A stretch of DNA of 64,000 nt from Mycolicibacterium frederiksbergense (lineage in GTDB: Bacteria > Actinomycetota > Actinomycetes > Mycobacteriales > Mycobacteriaceae): positions 5,192,249 to 5,256,248 of the forward strand of contig NZ_CP038799.1 of the NCBI RefSeq assembly GCF_012223425.1. The letters run 5' to 3'. The notes below the pieces were generated by a model. It was not told where the DNA came from and made no database searches. It was given only the letters and a program-made list of their open reading frames with translations. Position 1 is the first letter of the stretch. The number at the start of each line of letters is the position of its first letter. This document shows, piece after piece, positions 33,358 through 43,789 of this stretch. The position numbers and the translations under genes were made by a program.

Positions 33358-35562
33358 TCACTGGCTTGCGGCACGCGCCTTGAACTCGCGGCGGCGCCGG
33401 TGCAGGATCGGCTCGGTGTAGCCGCTGGGCTGCTGGGTGCCCGACAGGATCAATTCCTGCGCGGCCTGGAAGGCGATGCTGGCCTCGGGATCGGTGGCCA
33501 TCGGCAGGTAGTCGGGGTCGCCGGCGTTCTGCTGATCGACGACAGCGGCCATCCGGCGCAGGCTCGCCTTGATATCGCCCTCAGTGATCACTCCGTGGCG
33601 CAGCCAGTTGGCCAGCAACTGACTCGAGATGCGCAGCGTGGCACGGTCTTCCATCAGCGCGACATTGTGGATGTCGGGCACCTTGGAACAGCCGACACCG
33701 GCGTCGACCCAGCGCACCACGTAGCCCAGGATGGACTGGCAGTTGTTGTCGACCTCTTCGTGGATCTCATCGGTCGACCAAGCCAGTTCACCGGCCAGCG
33801 GAATGGTCAGCAACTCGTCGATGGTGGCGCGCTGCTTGCCTGCGAGTTCCTTCTGCACCGCCGCCACGTCGACCTGGTGGTAATGCATGGCGTGCAGGGT
33901 GGCCGCGGTCGGGGAGGGCACCCACGCGGTGGTGGCGCCTGCGCGGGGCTGGCCGATCTTCTGTTCGACCATGTCGGCCATCAGATCGGTCATGGCCCAC
34001 ATGCCCTTGCCGATCTGGGCGCGCCCGGACAGGCCGGTGGCCAGGCCGACGTCGACGTTGGCGTCCTCATAGGCCTTGATCCACGGCTGGCTCTTCATGG
34101 CGCCCTTGCGGATCATCGGGCCGGCCTCCATCGAGGTGTGGATCTCGTCGCCGGTGCGGTCCAGGAAGCCGGTGTTGATGAACACGACACGGTCGGCGGC
34201 GGCCTTGATGCAGGCCTTCAGATTCAGCGTGGTGCGGCGTTCCTCGTCCATGATGCCGACCTTGAGGGTGCCCTGGGGCAGACCGAGGACATCCTCGACT
34301 CGGCTGAACAACTCGCAGGTGAACGCGACCTCGTCGGGCCCGTGCATCTTGGGCTTCACGATGTAGATCGATCCGGTGCGACTGTTGGCGTGCGGTCCCG
34401 TCTCGTCGCTGACCGTCAATCCGTGGGTGGCGATCAGGCCGGTGAACAGGGCGTCCTGGATGCCCTCGGGGACCTCGTTGCCGTCGGCGTCCACGATCGC
34501 GTCGTTGGTCATCAGATGCCCGACATTGCGGACGAACAGCAGGCTGCGCCCGGGCAAGCTGAGCTGGCCGGTGCCGTCGGGGGTGCTGAACGTCCGATCG
34601 GGGCTGAGCACCCGGGTGAAGGACTTGCCGCCCTTGCTGACCTCTTCGGCGAGATCGCCGCGGTTGAGCCCCAACCAGTTGCGGTAGCCCAGGACCTTGT
34701 CCTCGGCGTCGACCGCGGCGACCGAGTCCTCGAAATCCATGATGGTGGTGATGGCGGACTCCAGCACGACGTCCTTGATGCCGGCCTTGTCGGTCGATCC
34801 GACCGGTGAGTCCGCGTCGGTCAGGATCTCGATGTGCAGGCCGTTGTGCTCCAGCAGCACCGACCAGGCCGGAGCACCGAGTTCGCCGGTGTAGCCGACG
34901 AATGCGCTCGGATCGGCGAGCTCGACCGACGAGGGCTCGCCCGAGGAGTCGACGGTCAAAGTCAGCACGCCGTCGGTGATCGTCACCTCGGTGATGTCGG
35001 CCCAGGAGCCCGAGGACAGCGGCACGGCCTCGTCGAGGAAGTTGCGGGCGTAGGCGATGACCTTGTCGCCGCGCACCCGGTTGTACGAGGAGCCCTTCTC
35101 GGCGCCACCGTCCTCGGAGATCACGTCGGTGCCGTACAGCGCGTCATAGAGCGAACCCCACCGCGCGTTGGCGGCGTTCAGGGCGAAGCGGGCGTTGAGG
35201 ATCGGCACCACCAACTGCGGGCCCGCGGTGCTGGTGATCTCGGCGTCGACACCGGAGGTGGTGATGCTGAAGTCGGCGGGCTCGGGCGCCAGGTAACCGA
35301 TATCGGTGAGGAACTGCTTGTACTCGGCGGCGTCGAAGGGGCCGATGACCCGGGCACGGTGCCACTTGTCGATCTGGGCCTGCAGGTCATCACGACGGGC
35401 CAGCAGACCCTGGTTCTGCGGGGTGAGGTCGGCGATGACCTTGTCCACGCCCGACCAGAAGGTATCGGGGTCCAGACCGGTGCCGGGTAACGCTTCGGTC
35501 GTGATGAAGTCGTGCAGCACCTTGGCAACCCGCAGGTTTCCCACCGTCACGCGCTCGGTCAT
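33358..35562 (-). CDS. glcB: Malate synthase G
   Basis: The 734-residue protein is the G form of malate synthase, condensing glyoxylate and acetyl-CoA to malate in the glyoxylate shunt. Conserved blocks include GYRNWLGLNRGDLAEEV, TGPHANSRTGSIYIVKPKMHGPDEVAF, VGIMDEERRTTLNLKA and NTGFLDRTGDEIHTSMEAG. Length agrees with Rv1837c. The ATG at 35562 has a purine-rich AAGGGAGG upstream. With gcvP and gnd it makes the region strong in central carbon metabolism. Confidence 0.97.
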   Translation of the reverse strand: MTERVTVGNLRVAKVLHDFITTEALPGTGLDPDTFWSGVDKVIADLTPQNQGLLARRDDLQAQIDKWHRARVIGPFDAAEYKQFLTDIGYLAPEPADFSITTSGVDAEITSTAGPQLVVPILNARFALNAANARWGSLYDALYGTDVISEDGGAEKGSSYNRVRGDKVIAYARNFLDEAVPLSSGSWADITEVTITDGVLTLTVDSSGEPSSVELADPSAFVGYTGELGAPAWSVLLEHNGLHIEILTDADSPVGSTDKAGIKDVVLESAITTIMDFEDSVAAVDAEDKVLGYRNWLGLNRGDLAEEVSKGGKSFTRVLSPDRTFSTPDGTGQLSLPGRSLLFVRNVGHLMTNDAIVDADGNEVPEGIQDALFTGLIATHGLTVSDETGPHANSRTGSIYIVKPKMHGPDEVAFTCELFSRVEDVLGLPQGTLKVGIMDEERRTTLNLKACIKAAADRVVFINTGFLDRTGDEIHTSMEAGPMIRKGAMKSQPWIKAYEDANVDVGLATGLSGRAQIGKGMWAMTDLMADMVEQKIGQPRAGATTAWVPSPTAATLHAMHYHQVDVAAVQKELAGKQRATIDELLTIPLAGELAWSTDEIHEEVDNNCQSILGYVVRWVDAGVGCSKVPDIHNVALMEDRATLRISSQLLANWLRHGVITEGDIKASLRRMAAVVDQQNAGDPDYLPMATDPEASIAFQAAQELILSGTQQPSGYTEPILHRRRREFKARAASQ

Positions 35563-35589
35563 GTTTCCTCCCTTAGCAGTCGGACTAGT

Positions 35590-36483
35590 TTACCCGCCGG
35601 TAACTACCGGTGATCCGGCGGAGGACCGGGTGAGCAGCAGGTCACACCGGCGGGCCAGCTCCGCACGCAACGGCGCGGCCCGTTCGGTGATGCCCTGCTG
35701 CGCTGTGACGTACTCGGCGCGGCCTGCGGCGGTCTCGATGGTAATCGGGTCGAAACCATAGTCGGTCAGGTCATATGGGCTGGCACACATGTCGACCGCC
35801 CGCGCGTCGGCGGCCAGTTCCAGGCAGTCCATCACCAGTTCCGAGGGCACCAGCGGCCCCAGTTTGTAGGCCCACTTGTAGCAGTCCATTGCTGCGTGAA
35901 TGCAGCCCGGCTGCTCGGTGACGAGCTGGGTGTCGCGGCGTAACTGCTCACCGTTGCGCTCGGCAGCGGCCGGGGTGAAGAACCTGAACGCGTCGAAATG
36001 GCTGCATCGCAACGGCATCGAATCGACGACGGCGTCGGTGCCCGTCGCCCCGAGACGCAGCGGCACCTGGCCGTGGCGCACCTCCGGCGAGCGGTAGACC
36101 ATCGCCCATTCATGCAGCCCGAAACAGTTGAACCGGGCGGGCCGCTGGGCGGTACCCGACAGCAGGTCGGCGATGAACGCCACGGTGTCGCGCCGGGCTT
36201 TCAACAGCTCATCGGTCACCGTCACAGTGCCCTCGATGCGGTGGTAACCGGTGCGGGTGGCGAAGCGTTCGGCGGCGGGTCCGGCCAGCGCGACGCCGAA
36301 GCCGGGATGCCAGCGCCGCAGCTGGCGGGGCCGCAGGCTGTAGTAGGTGAACAGGAAATCCCACACCGGATGCGGTTCGCCGCGTCGCGCGCGGTGCTGG
36401 TGCGGCGCGGTGAACCGCGCGACCCGCTGCTGGTGCGCGGCCTCCCGAGCCAGCCAGTCCGATTCGGTGAGGACGGTCACCAT
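35590..36483 (-). CDS. Conserved hypothetical protein, coupled to CNNM gene
   Basis: I do not recognise a defined domain in this 297-residue protein. It is soluble, rich in Trp, His and Arg in its N-terminal half (VWDFLFTYYSLRPRQLRRWHPGFGVAL) and has conserved-looking stretches NCFGLHEWAMVYR and QPGCIHAAMDCYKWAYKLGPLVPSELVMDCLELA. Homologues in actinobacteria are sometimes labelled 3-methyladenine DNA glycosylase, but I see no glycosylase motif supporting that. Its ATG overlaps the stop of the upstream CNNM gene by one base (TGATG), so it is translationally coupled to the membrane pair. Confidence 0.7.
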   Translation of the reverse strand: MVTVLTESDWLAREAAHQQRVARFTAPHQHRARRGEPHPVWDFLFTYYSLRPRQLRRWHPGFGVALAGPAAERFATRTGYHRIEGTVTVTDELLKARRDTVAFIADLLSGTAQRPARFNCFGLHEWAMVYRSPEVRHGQVPLRLGATGTDAVVDSMPLRCSHFDAFRFFTPAAAERNGEQLRRDTQLVTEQPGCIHAAMDCYKWAYKLGPLVPSELVMDCLELAADARAVDMCASPYDLTDYGFDPITIETAAGRAEYVTAQQGITERAAPLRAELARRCDLLLTRSSAGSPVVTGG

Positions 36484-37524
36484 CAGATCCGGTTCGTCCC
36501 GTCGCGCACCGTGCCGACCAGATCTTCCACCAGGTCCTCCAGCGTCACCATCGCCGTGACCCGGCCACCGTCGGTGACCAGTGCGAGGTGACTCTTGTTG
36601 CGCCGCAACCGGGTCAGCGCGTCGGGCAGCGGCAGCGTGGATGCCACCTCGATCAGCGGGCGCACCATCGCCGCGTCCAGCGTGGTGCGCTCCTCGTGGA
36701 GCACCGGCAGCACATCCTTGATGTGCAGGTAGCCCAGGTAGCTGCCGTCGGCATTGGTCACCGGGAAGCGGGAGTACCCGGTCTCCGAGAGCGCCTGCTC
36801 GACGGCCGCGATCGTGGGTCCGGACCCCGGTGCCGCCGAGGGCACCGCGTGGATCCGGTCCAGCGGGATGGCCAGATCCGCCACGCTGCGATCGCGGATC
36901 TGCAGGGCGCGGGTCAACCGGGTGTGCTCCTCCCGGTCGAGCAGACCCTCCGACAGGGACTCGGCGATCATGTCGGACAGCTCGACGGTGGAGACCGTGA
37001 CGTCGAGTTCGTCCTTGGGTTCCACCCGCATCGCCCGCAGCGTGGTGTTGGCGGCCCAGTTGTAGAAGGCGATGAGCGGGCGCACCGCACGGATGTACAT
37101 CAGGTACGGCGGTACCAGCAGCATCGCGGTGGCTTCCGGTCCGGCGATGGCGATGTTCTTGGGCACCATCTCGCCGAGCAGCACGTGCAGGGTCACGACC
37201 ACCGCGAGCGCGACGATGAACGACACCGTGTGCAGGACGGCGTCGCCGACGCCGAGCAGCGCGAACGGTTTCTCCAGGAGATGGGCCACCGCGGGCTCGC
37301 CGACCCGGCCGAGCAGGATCGAGCAGATGGTGATGCCCAGCTGCGCGCCGGCCAGCATCAGCGAAAGGTTCTCCGCCGCACGCATCACCGTGACGGCGCG
37401 TTTCTTGCCCTGCTCGGCGAGCGCTTCGAGGCGGTCGCGCCGCGCCGAGATCAGGGCGAACTCGGCGCCGACGAAGAACGCGTTGAGGCCCAGCAGCAGG
37501 ACGGTCAGTGCGACCGCGAACAGG

Positions 37525-37535
<11 letters not shown>
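36483..37535 (-). CDS. CNNM/CorC-type membrane protein with CBS domains (Rv1841c-like)
   Basis: The 350-residue protein has a DUF21 (CNNM) membrane domain (about 1-190, helices near 5-25, 60-80, 95-115 and 130-150) and a CBS pair (about 210-340: RDRSVADLAIPLDRI, YLGYLHIKDVLPVL). It lacks the C-terminal CorC_HlyC domain found in the neighbouring paralogue. The family transports or senses Mg2+/Co2+. Its start overlaps the end of the upstream paralogue by 11 bp. The pair corresponds to Rv1841c/Rv1842c. Confidence 0.85.
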
Positions 37536-38903
<1,368 letters not shown>

Positions 38904-38907
<4 letters not shown>

Positions 38908-39089
38908 CGTCTGCTCACCGCAGGTGTGCCGGGCCTGGTGCCCGGCCGGCTACTGGACGGCTCGGATTCACCGGGTTCGCTGGGCGAGGGCGGTGTGCCG
39001 AGCGCAATCCCGGAGCCCATTCGATCTCCGTGGGCTTCCACGGGTGCCTGTGGCACGGGGTCCCTCTCTGTATTGGCGACGGATGTCAT
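38904..39089 (-). CDS. Possible proline-rich leader peptide ORF upstream of CNNM gene
   Basis: This 61-codon ORF runs from ATG 39089 and its TGA overlaps the ATG of the CNNM gene (ATGA). It has 11 prolines, clustered in the last half (GTPPSPSEPGESEP, RPGTRPGTP), and no recognisable domain. A perfect GCCGGGC/GCCCGGC hairpin (38928-38946) lies within its last codons, close to the next start. Proline-rich leaders control Mg2+ transporter genes in enterobacteria, so this could be a ribosome-sensing leader. It may equally be a chance frame in a GC-rich gap: conservation is untested and there is no clear ribosome-binding site. Confidence 0.3.
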
Positions 39090-39137
39090 TCGCGACGGAA
39101 TCGGTACATGGTAACTGCCCGGATCGGGCCCGCGGAA

Positions 39138-40574
39138 TCACCAACCGGTGGGCAGCGGGTGTCCTTCGGCGAAGCCGGCGGCCGACTGCACGCCGAGGAC
39201 GACCTTGTCGTGCAGTTCGGGCAGCGTCGTGGCGCCGACGTAGGTGCAGGTGCTGCGCACCCCGGAGGTGATGTGGTCGAGCAGGTCCTCCACACCGCCG
39301 CGCGCCGCGTCGAGAGCCATCCGGGAGCTGGAGATGCCCTCTTCGAACAGACCCTTGCGGGCCCGGTCGAAGGCGCTGTCGGCGGCGGTGCGCGCGGCCA
39401 CCGCGCGTTTGGAGGCCATCCCGTAGCTCTCCTTGAAGGGCTGTCCGTCCCGGTCGCGCAGCAGGTCGCCGGGTGATTCGTAGGTGCCGGCGAACCAGGA
39501 GCCGATCATCACGTTGGAGGCACCCGCGGCAAGGGCCAGGGCCACGTCGCGGGGGTGGCGCACCCCGCCGTCGGCCCACACGTGACCGCCGAGTTCCTTT
39601 GCTGCCGAAGAACATTCGACGACGGCGGAGAACTGTGGGCGCCCGACGCCGGTCATCATGCGGGTGGTGCACATCGCGCCGGGGCCGACACCGACCTTGA
39701 CGATGGAGGCACCCGCGCCGATCAGGTCGCGGGTGCCCTCGGCGGACACCACGTTCCCGGCGGCGATCGGCAGACCCAGATCGAGTGAGGCGACCACCGC
39801 GATGGCCTCGAGCATCTTGGCCTGATGACCGTGTGCGGTGTCGATCACGAGCAGGTCCGCCCCGGCCTCGGCGAGGCCGCGGGCCTTGGCGCCGACGTCA
39901 CCGTTGATGCCGACCGCGGCGGCGATGCGCAGCCGACCCGAGGCGTCCACCGCGGGGGTGTAGATGCCCGCGCGGATGGCGCCGGTGCGGGTCAGCACAC
40001 CGGTGAGTTCGCCGTTGTCATCGGTGAGCACCGCGATGTCGACGGGGGCATGCTCGAGCAGGTCGAACACCTTGCGCGGTTCGGTGCCGGCCGGCGCGGT
40101 GATGAAGTCGCTGATGGCGATGTCGCGGACCCGGGCGAACCGGTCCACGCCCGCGCAGGAGGCCTCGGTGACCACGCCGATCGGCCTGCCCTCGAAGACC
40201 ACCACCGCCGCGCCGTGCGCCCGCTTGTGGATCAGCGCCATCGCATCGGAGACGGAGTCCTCGGGGCCCAGGATGACCGGGGTGTCGACGACCAGATCGC
40301 GGCTCTTCACGAAGTCCACGGTGTGCTGCACCACCGACAGCGGCAGATCCTGGGGCAACACCACGATGCCGCCGCGGCGCGCCACCGTCTCGGCCATCCG
40401 GCGGCCCGCGACGGCGGTCATGTTCGCCACCACCACCGGGATGGTGGTGCCCGATCCGTCGACAGTGGACAGGTCCACATCGAAGCGGGACGCCACATCG
40501 GAGTGTCCGGGCACGACGAAGACGTCGTTGTAGGTCAAGTCGTAGGGCGGGGTGTGACCGTTGAGGAACTGCAC
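39138..40574 (-). CDS. guaB1: GMP reductase-type IMPDH-family protein GuaB1
   Basis: The 478-residue protein has the IMPDH/GMPR barrel with a CBS pair inserted at about residues 95-210. Motifs VVLPQDLP, VIDTAHGHQAKMLEAI, VKVGVGPGAMCTTRMMTGVGRPQ (the catalytic Cys is in GAMCTTR) and SNVMIGSWFAGTYESPG are present. Mycobacterial GuaB1 is known to act as a GMP reductase, returning GMP to IMP, not as an IMP dehydrogenase. GTG 40574 gives the N-terminus VQFLNGHTPPYDLTYND expected from Rv1843c; longer frames are unlikely. It lies downstream of gnd across a long hairpin. Confidence 0.92.
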   Translation of the reverse strand: MQFLNGHTPPYDLTYNDVFVVPGHSDVASRFDVDLSTVDGSGTTIPVVVANMTAVAGRRMAETVARRGGIVVLPQDLPLSVVQHTVDFVKSRDLVVDTPVILGPEDSVSDAMALIHKRAHGAAVVVFEGRPIGVVTEASCAGVDRFARVRDIAISDFITAPAGTEPRKVFDLLEHAPVDIAVLTDDNGELTGVLTRTGAIRAGIYTPAVDASGRLRIAAAVGINGDVGAKARGLAEAGADLLVIDTAHGHQAKMLEAIAVVASLDLGLPIAAGNVVSAEGTRDLIGAGASIVKVGVGPGAMCTTRMMTGVGRPQFSAVVECSSAAKELGGHVWADGGVRHPRDVALALAAGASNVMIGSWFAGTYESPGDLLRDRDGQPFKESYGMASKRAVAARTAADSAFDRARKGLFEEGISSSRMALDAARGGVEDLLDHITSGVRSTCTYVGATTLPELHDKVVLGVQSAAGFAEGHPLPTGW

Positions 40575-40602
40575 GCCCGTAAGTCTAGTGGGCTCCGAAC
40601 AT

Positions 40603-40668
40603 CCCGCGAGCAGACGCAAATGGCAGAGATAGCTGCCCTATTTGGGGCCATTTATGACTGCTCGCGGG
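40603..40668 (-). terminator. Long imperfect hairpin between gnd and guaB1
   Basis: CCCGCGAGCAG (40603-40613) pairs perfectly with CTGCTCGCGGG (40658-40668), and AAATGGC (40618-40624) pairs with GCCATTT (40647-40653) after a four-base internal loop with three mismatches. The element looks like a mycobacterial intergenic repeat of the GCGAGCAGACGCAAA type and may end the gnd transcript. Confidence 0.6.
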
Positions 40669-40674
40669 TAAAAC

Positions 40675-42129
40675 TCAGGCCTCGACCTCGCTGCGGTCGC
40701 CGCTCCACAGGGTGTGGAAACGCTTGTCGCGGTCGGTGTCGATGCGGCCGTAGGTGTGCGCGCCGAAGAAGTCGCGCAGGCCCTGGGTCAGCGCCGCAGG
40801 CAGCCGCTCGGTGCGCAGGCCGTCGTAGTAGGACAGCGCGGAGCTGAAACCGGGGATCGGGATGCCCAGTTCGGTGGCCTTGACCACGACGCGGCGCCAG
40901 CTGTCGATGGCAGCCTCGATGGCGTCGCGGAAGTACGGGTCGACGATCAGGGTGGGCAGGTCGGCATCATTGTCGAAGGCGTCCTTGATGCGGTTGAGGA
41001 ACTTGGCCCGGATGATGCAGCCGCCGCGCCAGATGGTGGCCATGTCGCCGGGGGTGATGTCCCAGTTGTACTCGGCGCTGCCGGCCTGGATCTGGTTGAA
41101 GCCCTGGGCGTAGGCGATGATCTTGGAGGCGTAGAGCGCCTGCCGGATGTCCTCGGTGAATTGCGCTGCATCCGTTGGTTTTTTGCCGAGATCGCCGGAG
41201 GCCAGGCCGGTGGTGGCCTTGCGCTGGGCCACCGAGCCCGACAGTGCGCGGGCGAACACCGCTTCGGCGATGCCGGTGACGGGTACACCCAGATCGAGCG
41301 CGGACTTCACCGTCCAGCGTCCGGTGCCCTTCTGCTCGGCCTCGTCGAGGATCAGATCGACCAGCGGCGTGCCGGTCTTCGCGTCGACCTGGCGCAGCAC
41401 CTCGGCGGTGATCTCCACCAGGTAGCTGTCCAGATCGCCGGAGTTCCAGTCGGTGAAGACGTCGGCGATCTGTCCGGCGGCCAGGCCCAGGCCGTCGCGC
41501 AGCAGTTGGTAGGCCTCGCCGATGAGCTGCATGTCGGAGTACTCGATGCCGTTGTGCACCATCTTCACGAAGTGCCCGGCGCCATCGGGGCCGATGTGGG
41601 TGCAACACGGCACCCCGTCGACGTGCGCAGAGATCTCCTCCAGCAGCGGACCCAGCGAGACATAGGACTCGGCGGGGCCGCCGGGCATGATCGACGGGCC
41701 GTTGAGCGCGCCCTCCTCACCGCCGGAGATGCCGGCGCCGACGAAGTGCAGACCCCGCTCCCGGATCGCCTTCTCGCGGCGGATGGTGTCGGTGTAGAGC
41801 GCGTTGCCGCCGTCGATGATGATGTCGCCTTCCTCCATCGCGTCGGCGAGCTCATTGATGACGGCGTCGGTCGGGTCACCGGCCTTGACCATGATCAGCA
41901 CGCGGCGCGGCTTCTCCAGCGCGTCGAGGAACTCGGCGATCGTCTCGCTGCGCACGAAATTGCCCTCGGAGCCGTGCTCGGCCAGCAGCGCATCGGTTTT
42001 GGCGATCGAGCGGTTGTGTAGCGCAACGGTGTAGCCGTGCCGGGCGAAGTTCCGCGCGATGTTGGATCCCATGACCGCGAGGCCGGTGACCCCGATCTGT
42101 GCCTTACCGGTGTTGCCCGAACTGGTCAT
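40675..42129 (-). CDS. gnd: 6-phosphogluconate dehydrogenase, decarboxylating
   Basis: The 484-residue protein starts with the NADP site GLAVMGSNIARNFARHGYTVALHNRS and contains GGNALYTDTIRREK, GISGGEEGALNGPSIMPGG and the active-site block HFVKMVHNGIEYSDMQL (Lys and Asn). The all-alpha C-terminal domain ends with RAALTQGLRDFFGAHTYGRID. It oxidises 6-phosphogluconate to ribulose 5-phosphate with NADP+ in the pentose phosphate pathway. Length fits the 470-485 residue class, as Rv1844c. Confidence 0.97.
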   Translation of the reverse strand: MTSSGNTGKAQIGVTGLAVMGSNIARNFARHGYTVALHNRSIAKTDALLAEHGSEGNFVRSETIAEFLDALEKPRRVLIMVKAGDPTDAVINELADAMEEGDIIIDGGNALYTDTIRREKAIRERGLHFVGAGISGGEEGALNGPSIMPGGPAESYVSLGPLLEEISAHVDGVPCCTHIGPDGAGHFVKMVHNGIEYSDMQLIGEAYQLLRDGLGLAAGQIADVFTDWNSGDLDSYLVEITAEVLRQVDAKTGTPLVDLILDEAEQKGTGRWTVKSALDLGVPVTGIAEAVFARALSGSVAQRKATTGLASGDLGKKPTDAAQFTEDIRQALYASKIIAYAQGFNQIQAGSAEYNWDITPGDMATIWRGGCIIRAKFLNRIKDAFDNDADLPTLIVDPYFRDAIEAAIDSWRRVVVKATELGIPIPGFSSALSYYDGLRTERLPAALTQGLRDFFGAHTYGRIDTDRDKRFHTLWSGDRSEVEA

Positions 42130-42194
42130 GCGGCAGCCTTTCGTGTCGTCTACGTCTTCGATGGTTGAATCGCCGCCGGTTCGGGGTTTATGCC

Positions 42195-43142
42195 CTAGTG
42201 ACTGAACAAGCGGTGCAGCTCGGTGAGCCAGGGAAGTGCCAGCGCCACCGTGGGAATGATCAGGATCGCAGCCGCGGCGGTGTAGGCCGCCACTGCCAGG
42301 GCAAGACTATTGCCCTCGCCGCAGAGCCGCTGCACGCGCACCACGGTGGTCGGTCCGCCGGCGGCCAGCGCACCGGACGGGGTGCGCCCGCCGGCGCACG
42401 CGACCAGCGCACGGGCCAGGGGAGTGGGCCCGGCGACCCGGACGGCGGCGTCGTCGGCGAGCAGTTCGATGAGCAGCCGGACGGCGTCGAGGGCGTTACC
42501 GCTGCGGACGAACCGCGGAAACGCGGCGTGCACGGCGGTGAACATCTCCAGCACCAGATCGTGGCGGGCCCGCAGGTGGGCTCGTTCGTGGCTGAGGATG
42601 GCCGAGACCTCGGATTCCGAGAGCGTGGTCAGCGCGCCCTCGCTGACCACCACGCGGCTGCGCACACCGGGCAGGCAGTAGGCCATCGGTTGGGCGACGC
42701 CAAGGACGCGCAGTCCGCTGGGCCGACGGGCGGGGGTGCGCACGACGTCGCGGGACATGCCGACGAGGTCGACGACCATGCGGTGATGGGCGCGTCGTCG
42801 CCGGGTGGCGATGGCCACCAGCACGACCGCGATGATCAACCGCGCGCCGATCATCAGGGTGAGTGCGAAGACCACCACGTACAGCGCCCACAGTGGCCAG
42901 CCCAGGACCGCGATTTCGCTGGTCAGTGTGGCGGTGGGGCGGCCGTCGGGGCCGGGGACGAACAGCCGGCTGGCGATGGCGATACCGGCGGAGAACGCCG
43001 AGAGCACCGCGGCGAGTGCGATGGCCTGCCAGAGCACGATGGCGGCGCGCGGCGCGCGTAGGGGCCAGGATGCGCGCGCGAGGAGCGCGGGGACCGGACC
43101 GACGAGCACCAGCGCGACGATGGAGAAGGCCAGCGCGGACAC
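42195..43142 (-). CDS. BlaR-like M56 metallopeptidase membrane protein (Rv1845c-like)
   Basis: The 315-residue protein has four or so transmembrane segments (about 5-22, 38-58, 82-112 and 285-305) and an M56 zinc peptidase motif HERAH (in AILSHERAHLRARHDL) facing the cytosol. It lacks the penicillin-binding sensor domain of staphylococcal BlaR1, as mycobacterial members do. Together with BlaI encoded just upstream, it likely cleaves or controls the repressor in response to cell-wall or respiratory stress. The start is GTG 43142, 14 bp after the blaI stop. Confidence 0.87.
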   Translation of the reverse strand: MSALAFSIVALVLVGPVPALLARASWPLRAPRAAIVLWQAIALAAVLSAFSAGIAIASRLFVPGPDGRPTATLTSEIAVLGWPLWALYVVVFALTLMIGARLIIAVVLVAIATRRRRAHHRMVVDLVGMSRDVVRTPARRPSGLRVLGVAQPMAYCLPGVRSRVVVSEGALTTLSESEVSAILSHERAHLRARHDLVLEMFTAVHAAFPRFVRSGNALDAVRLLIELLADDAAVRVAGPTPLARALVACAGGRTPSGALAAGGPTTVVRVQRLCGEGNSLALAVAAYTAAAAILIIPTVALALPWLTELHRLFSH

Positions 43143-43156
43143 GTCGTCAGTGTCCC

Positions 43157-43573
43157 TCAGCCGGTACCCGAATTACCAGCCGGTGGGACAACCCGGTGCT
43201 TGGATTCCAGTTCGGCGAGTGCGCGGCGCAGCGCGTCAGCCTCATCCGCGCCCACTCGTTCGACGAAATGCACCAGAGCGGCCTCCCGGCTGCCGGAGTC
43301 CGAGACCTGGTCGAGTGCGTCGACCATCAGTCCGGCGACGAGCTCGTCGCGGCCGTGGGTGGGGGCGTAGCGGTGGGCGCGGTCATCGCGATGCTGGACG
43401 ACGAGATTCTTCTTCGCCAGCCGCTGCAGGACCGTCATGATCGTGGTGTAGGCGAGGTCGCGGCGCGCAGCAAGGGCCTCGTGGACCTGCCGCACCGTTT
43501 GTGGTTCGCGCGATGTCCAGAGGTGGTCCATCACTTCGCGCTCGAGTTCCCCGAGCCGCGTCAACTTGGCCAT
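43157..43573 (-). CDS. blaI: BlaI-family transcriptional repressor
   Basis: The 138-residue protein is a BlaI/MecI-type winged-helix repressor: LGELEREVMDHLWTSREPQTVRQVHEAL and YTTIMTVLQRLAKKNLVVQHRDDRAHRYAP are diagnostic. Length equals Rv1846c, which represses blaC, its own operon and ATP synthase genes in M. tuberculosis. It is cotranscribed with the M56 peptidase gene. An inverted TACTAC/GTCGTA site and an additional TACTAC half-site lie just upstream, suited to autoregulation. Confidence 0.93.
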   Translation of the reverse strand: MAKLTRLGELEREVMDHLWTSREPQTVRQVHEALAARRDLAYTTIMTVLQRLAKKNLVVQHRDDRAHRYAPTHGRDELVAGLMVDALDQVSDSGSREAALVHFVERVGADEADALRRALAELESKHRVVPPAGNSGTG

Positions 43574-43607
43574 GTTCTGTTCACTCTCCTGAGCAATGGA
43601 ACAAGGG

Positions 43608-43635
43608 TACTACGCGGTTACTACCGTGCGTCGTA
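43608..43635. promoter_or_regulatory. BlaI operator region
   Basis: TACTAC-CGTGC-GTCGTA (43619-43635) is an inverted repeat with five of six pairs matching. A further TACTAC is at 43608-43613. It lies 35-62 bp upstream of the blaI ATG and resembles TAC-rich dyads bound by BlaI repressors. Confidence 0.6.
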
Positions 43636-43752
43636 TCCCATCTACGCGCCAGGTCGGTTGCCTGGAGCCGTACTCTCCTGCGCCGGTCACGGCCCGTTTC
43701 CGAGATACCTGTGAGTCGAGTCACAGGTACTGGCCCGCTTGACGCCGATGAC

Positions 43753-43771
43753 TATAGTAAGGCTAACCTAA
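43753..43771. promoter_or_regulatory. IdeR iron box
   Basis: TATAGTAAGGCTAACCTAA matches the IdeR/DtxR consensus TTAGGTTAGGCTAACCTAA at 15 of 19 positions, with the right half perfect. It lies 18 bp before the start of the gene at 43790, so it should repress that gene when iron is sufficient. Confidence 0.75.
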
Positions 43772-43789
43772 CCGAAGAAGGAGGTGCTG

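Noticed and set aside
31119..33383. A 754-codon plus-strand frame over the vWA gene.
   Set aside because: Gly/Arg/Gln-rich shadow without domains; the minus-strand protein has TM, binding-protein-like and vWA features.
35597..35610. CCGGTA-AC-TACCGG palindrome near the glcB start.
   Set aside because: It falls inside the last codons of the downstream hypothetical gene and past the glcB promoter direction, so no regulatory role is supported.
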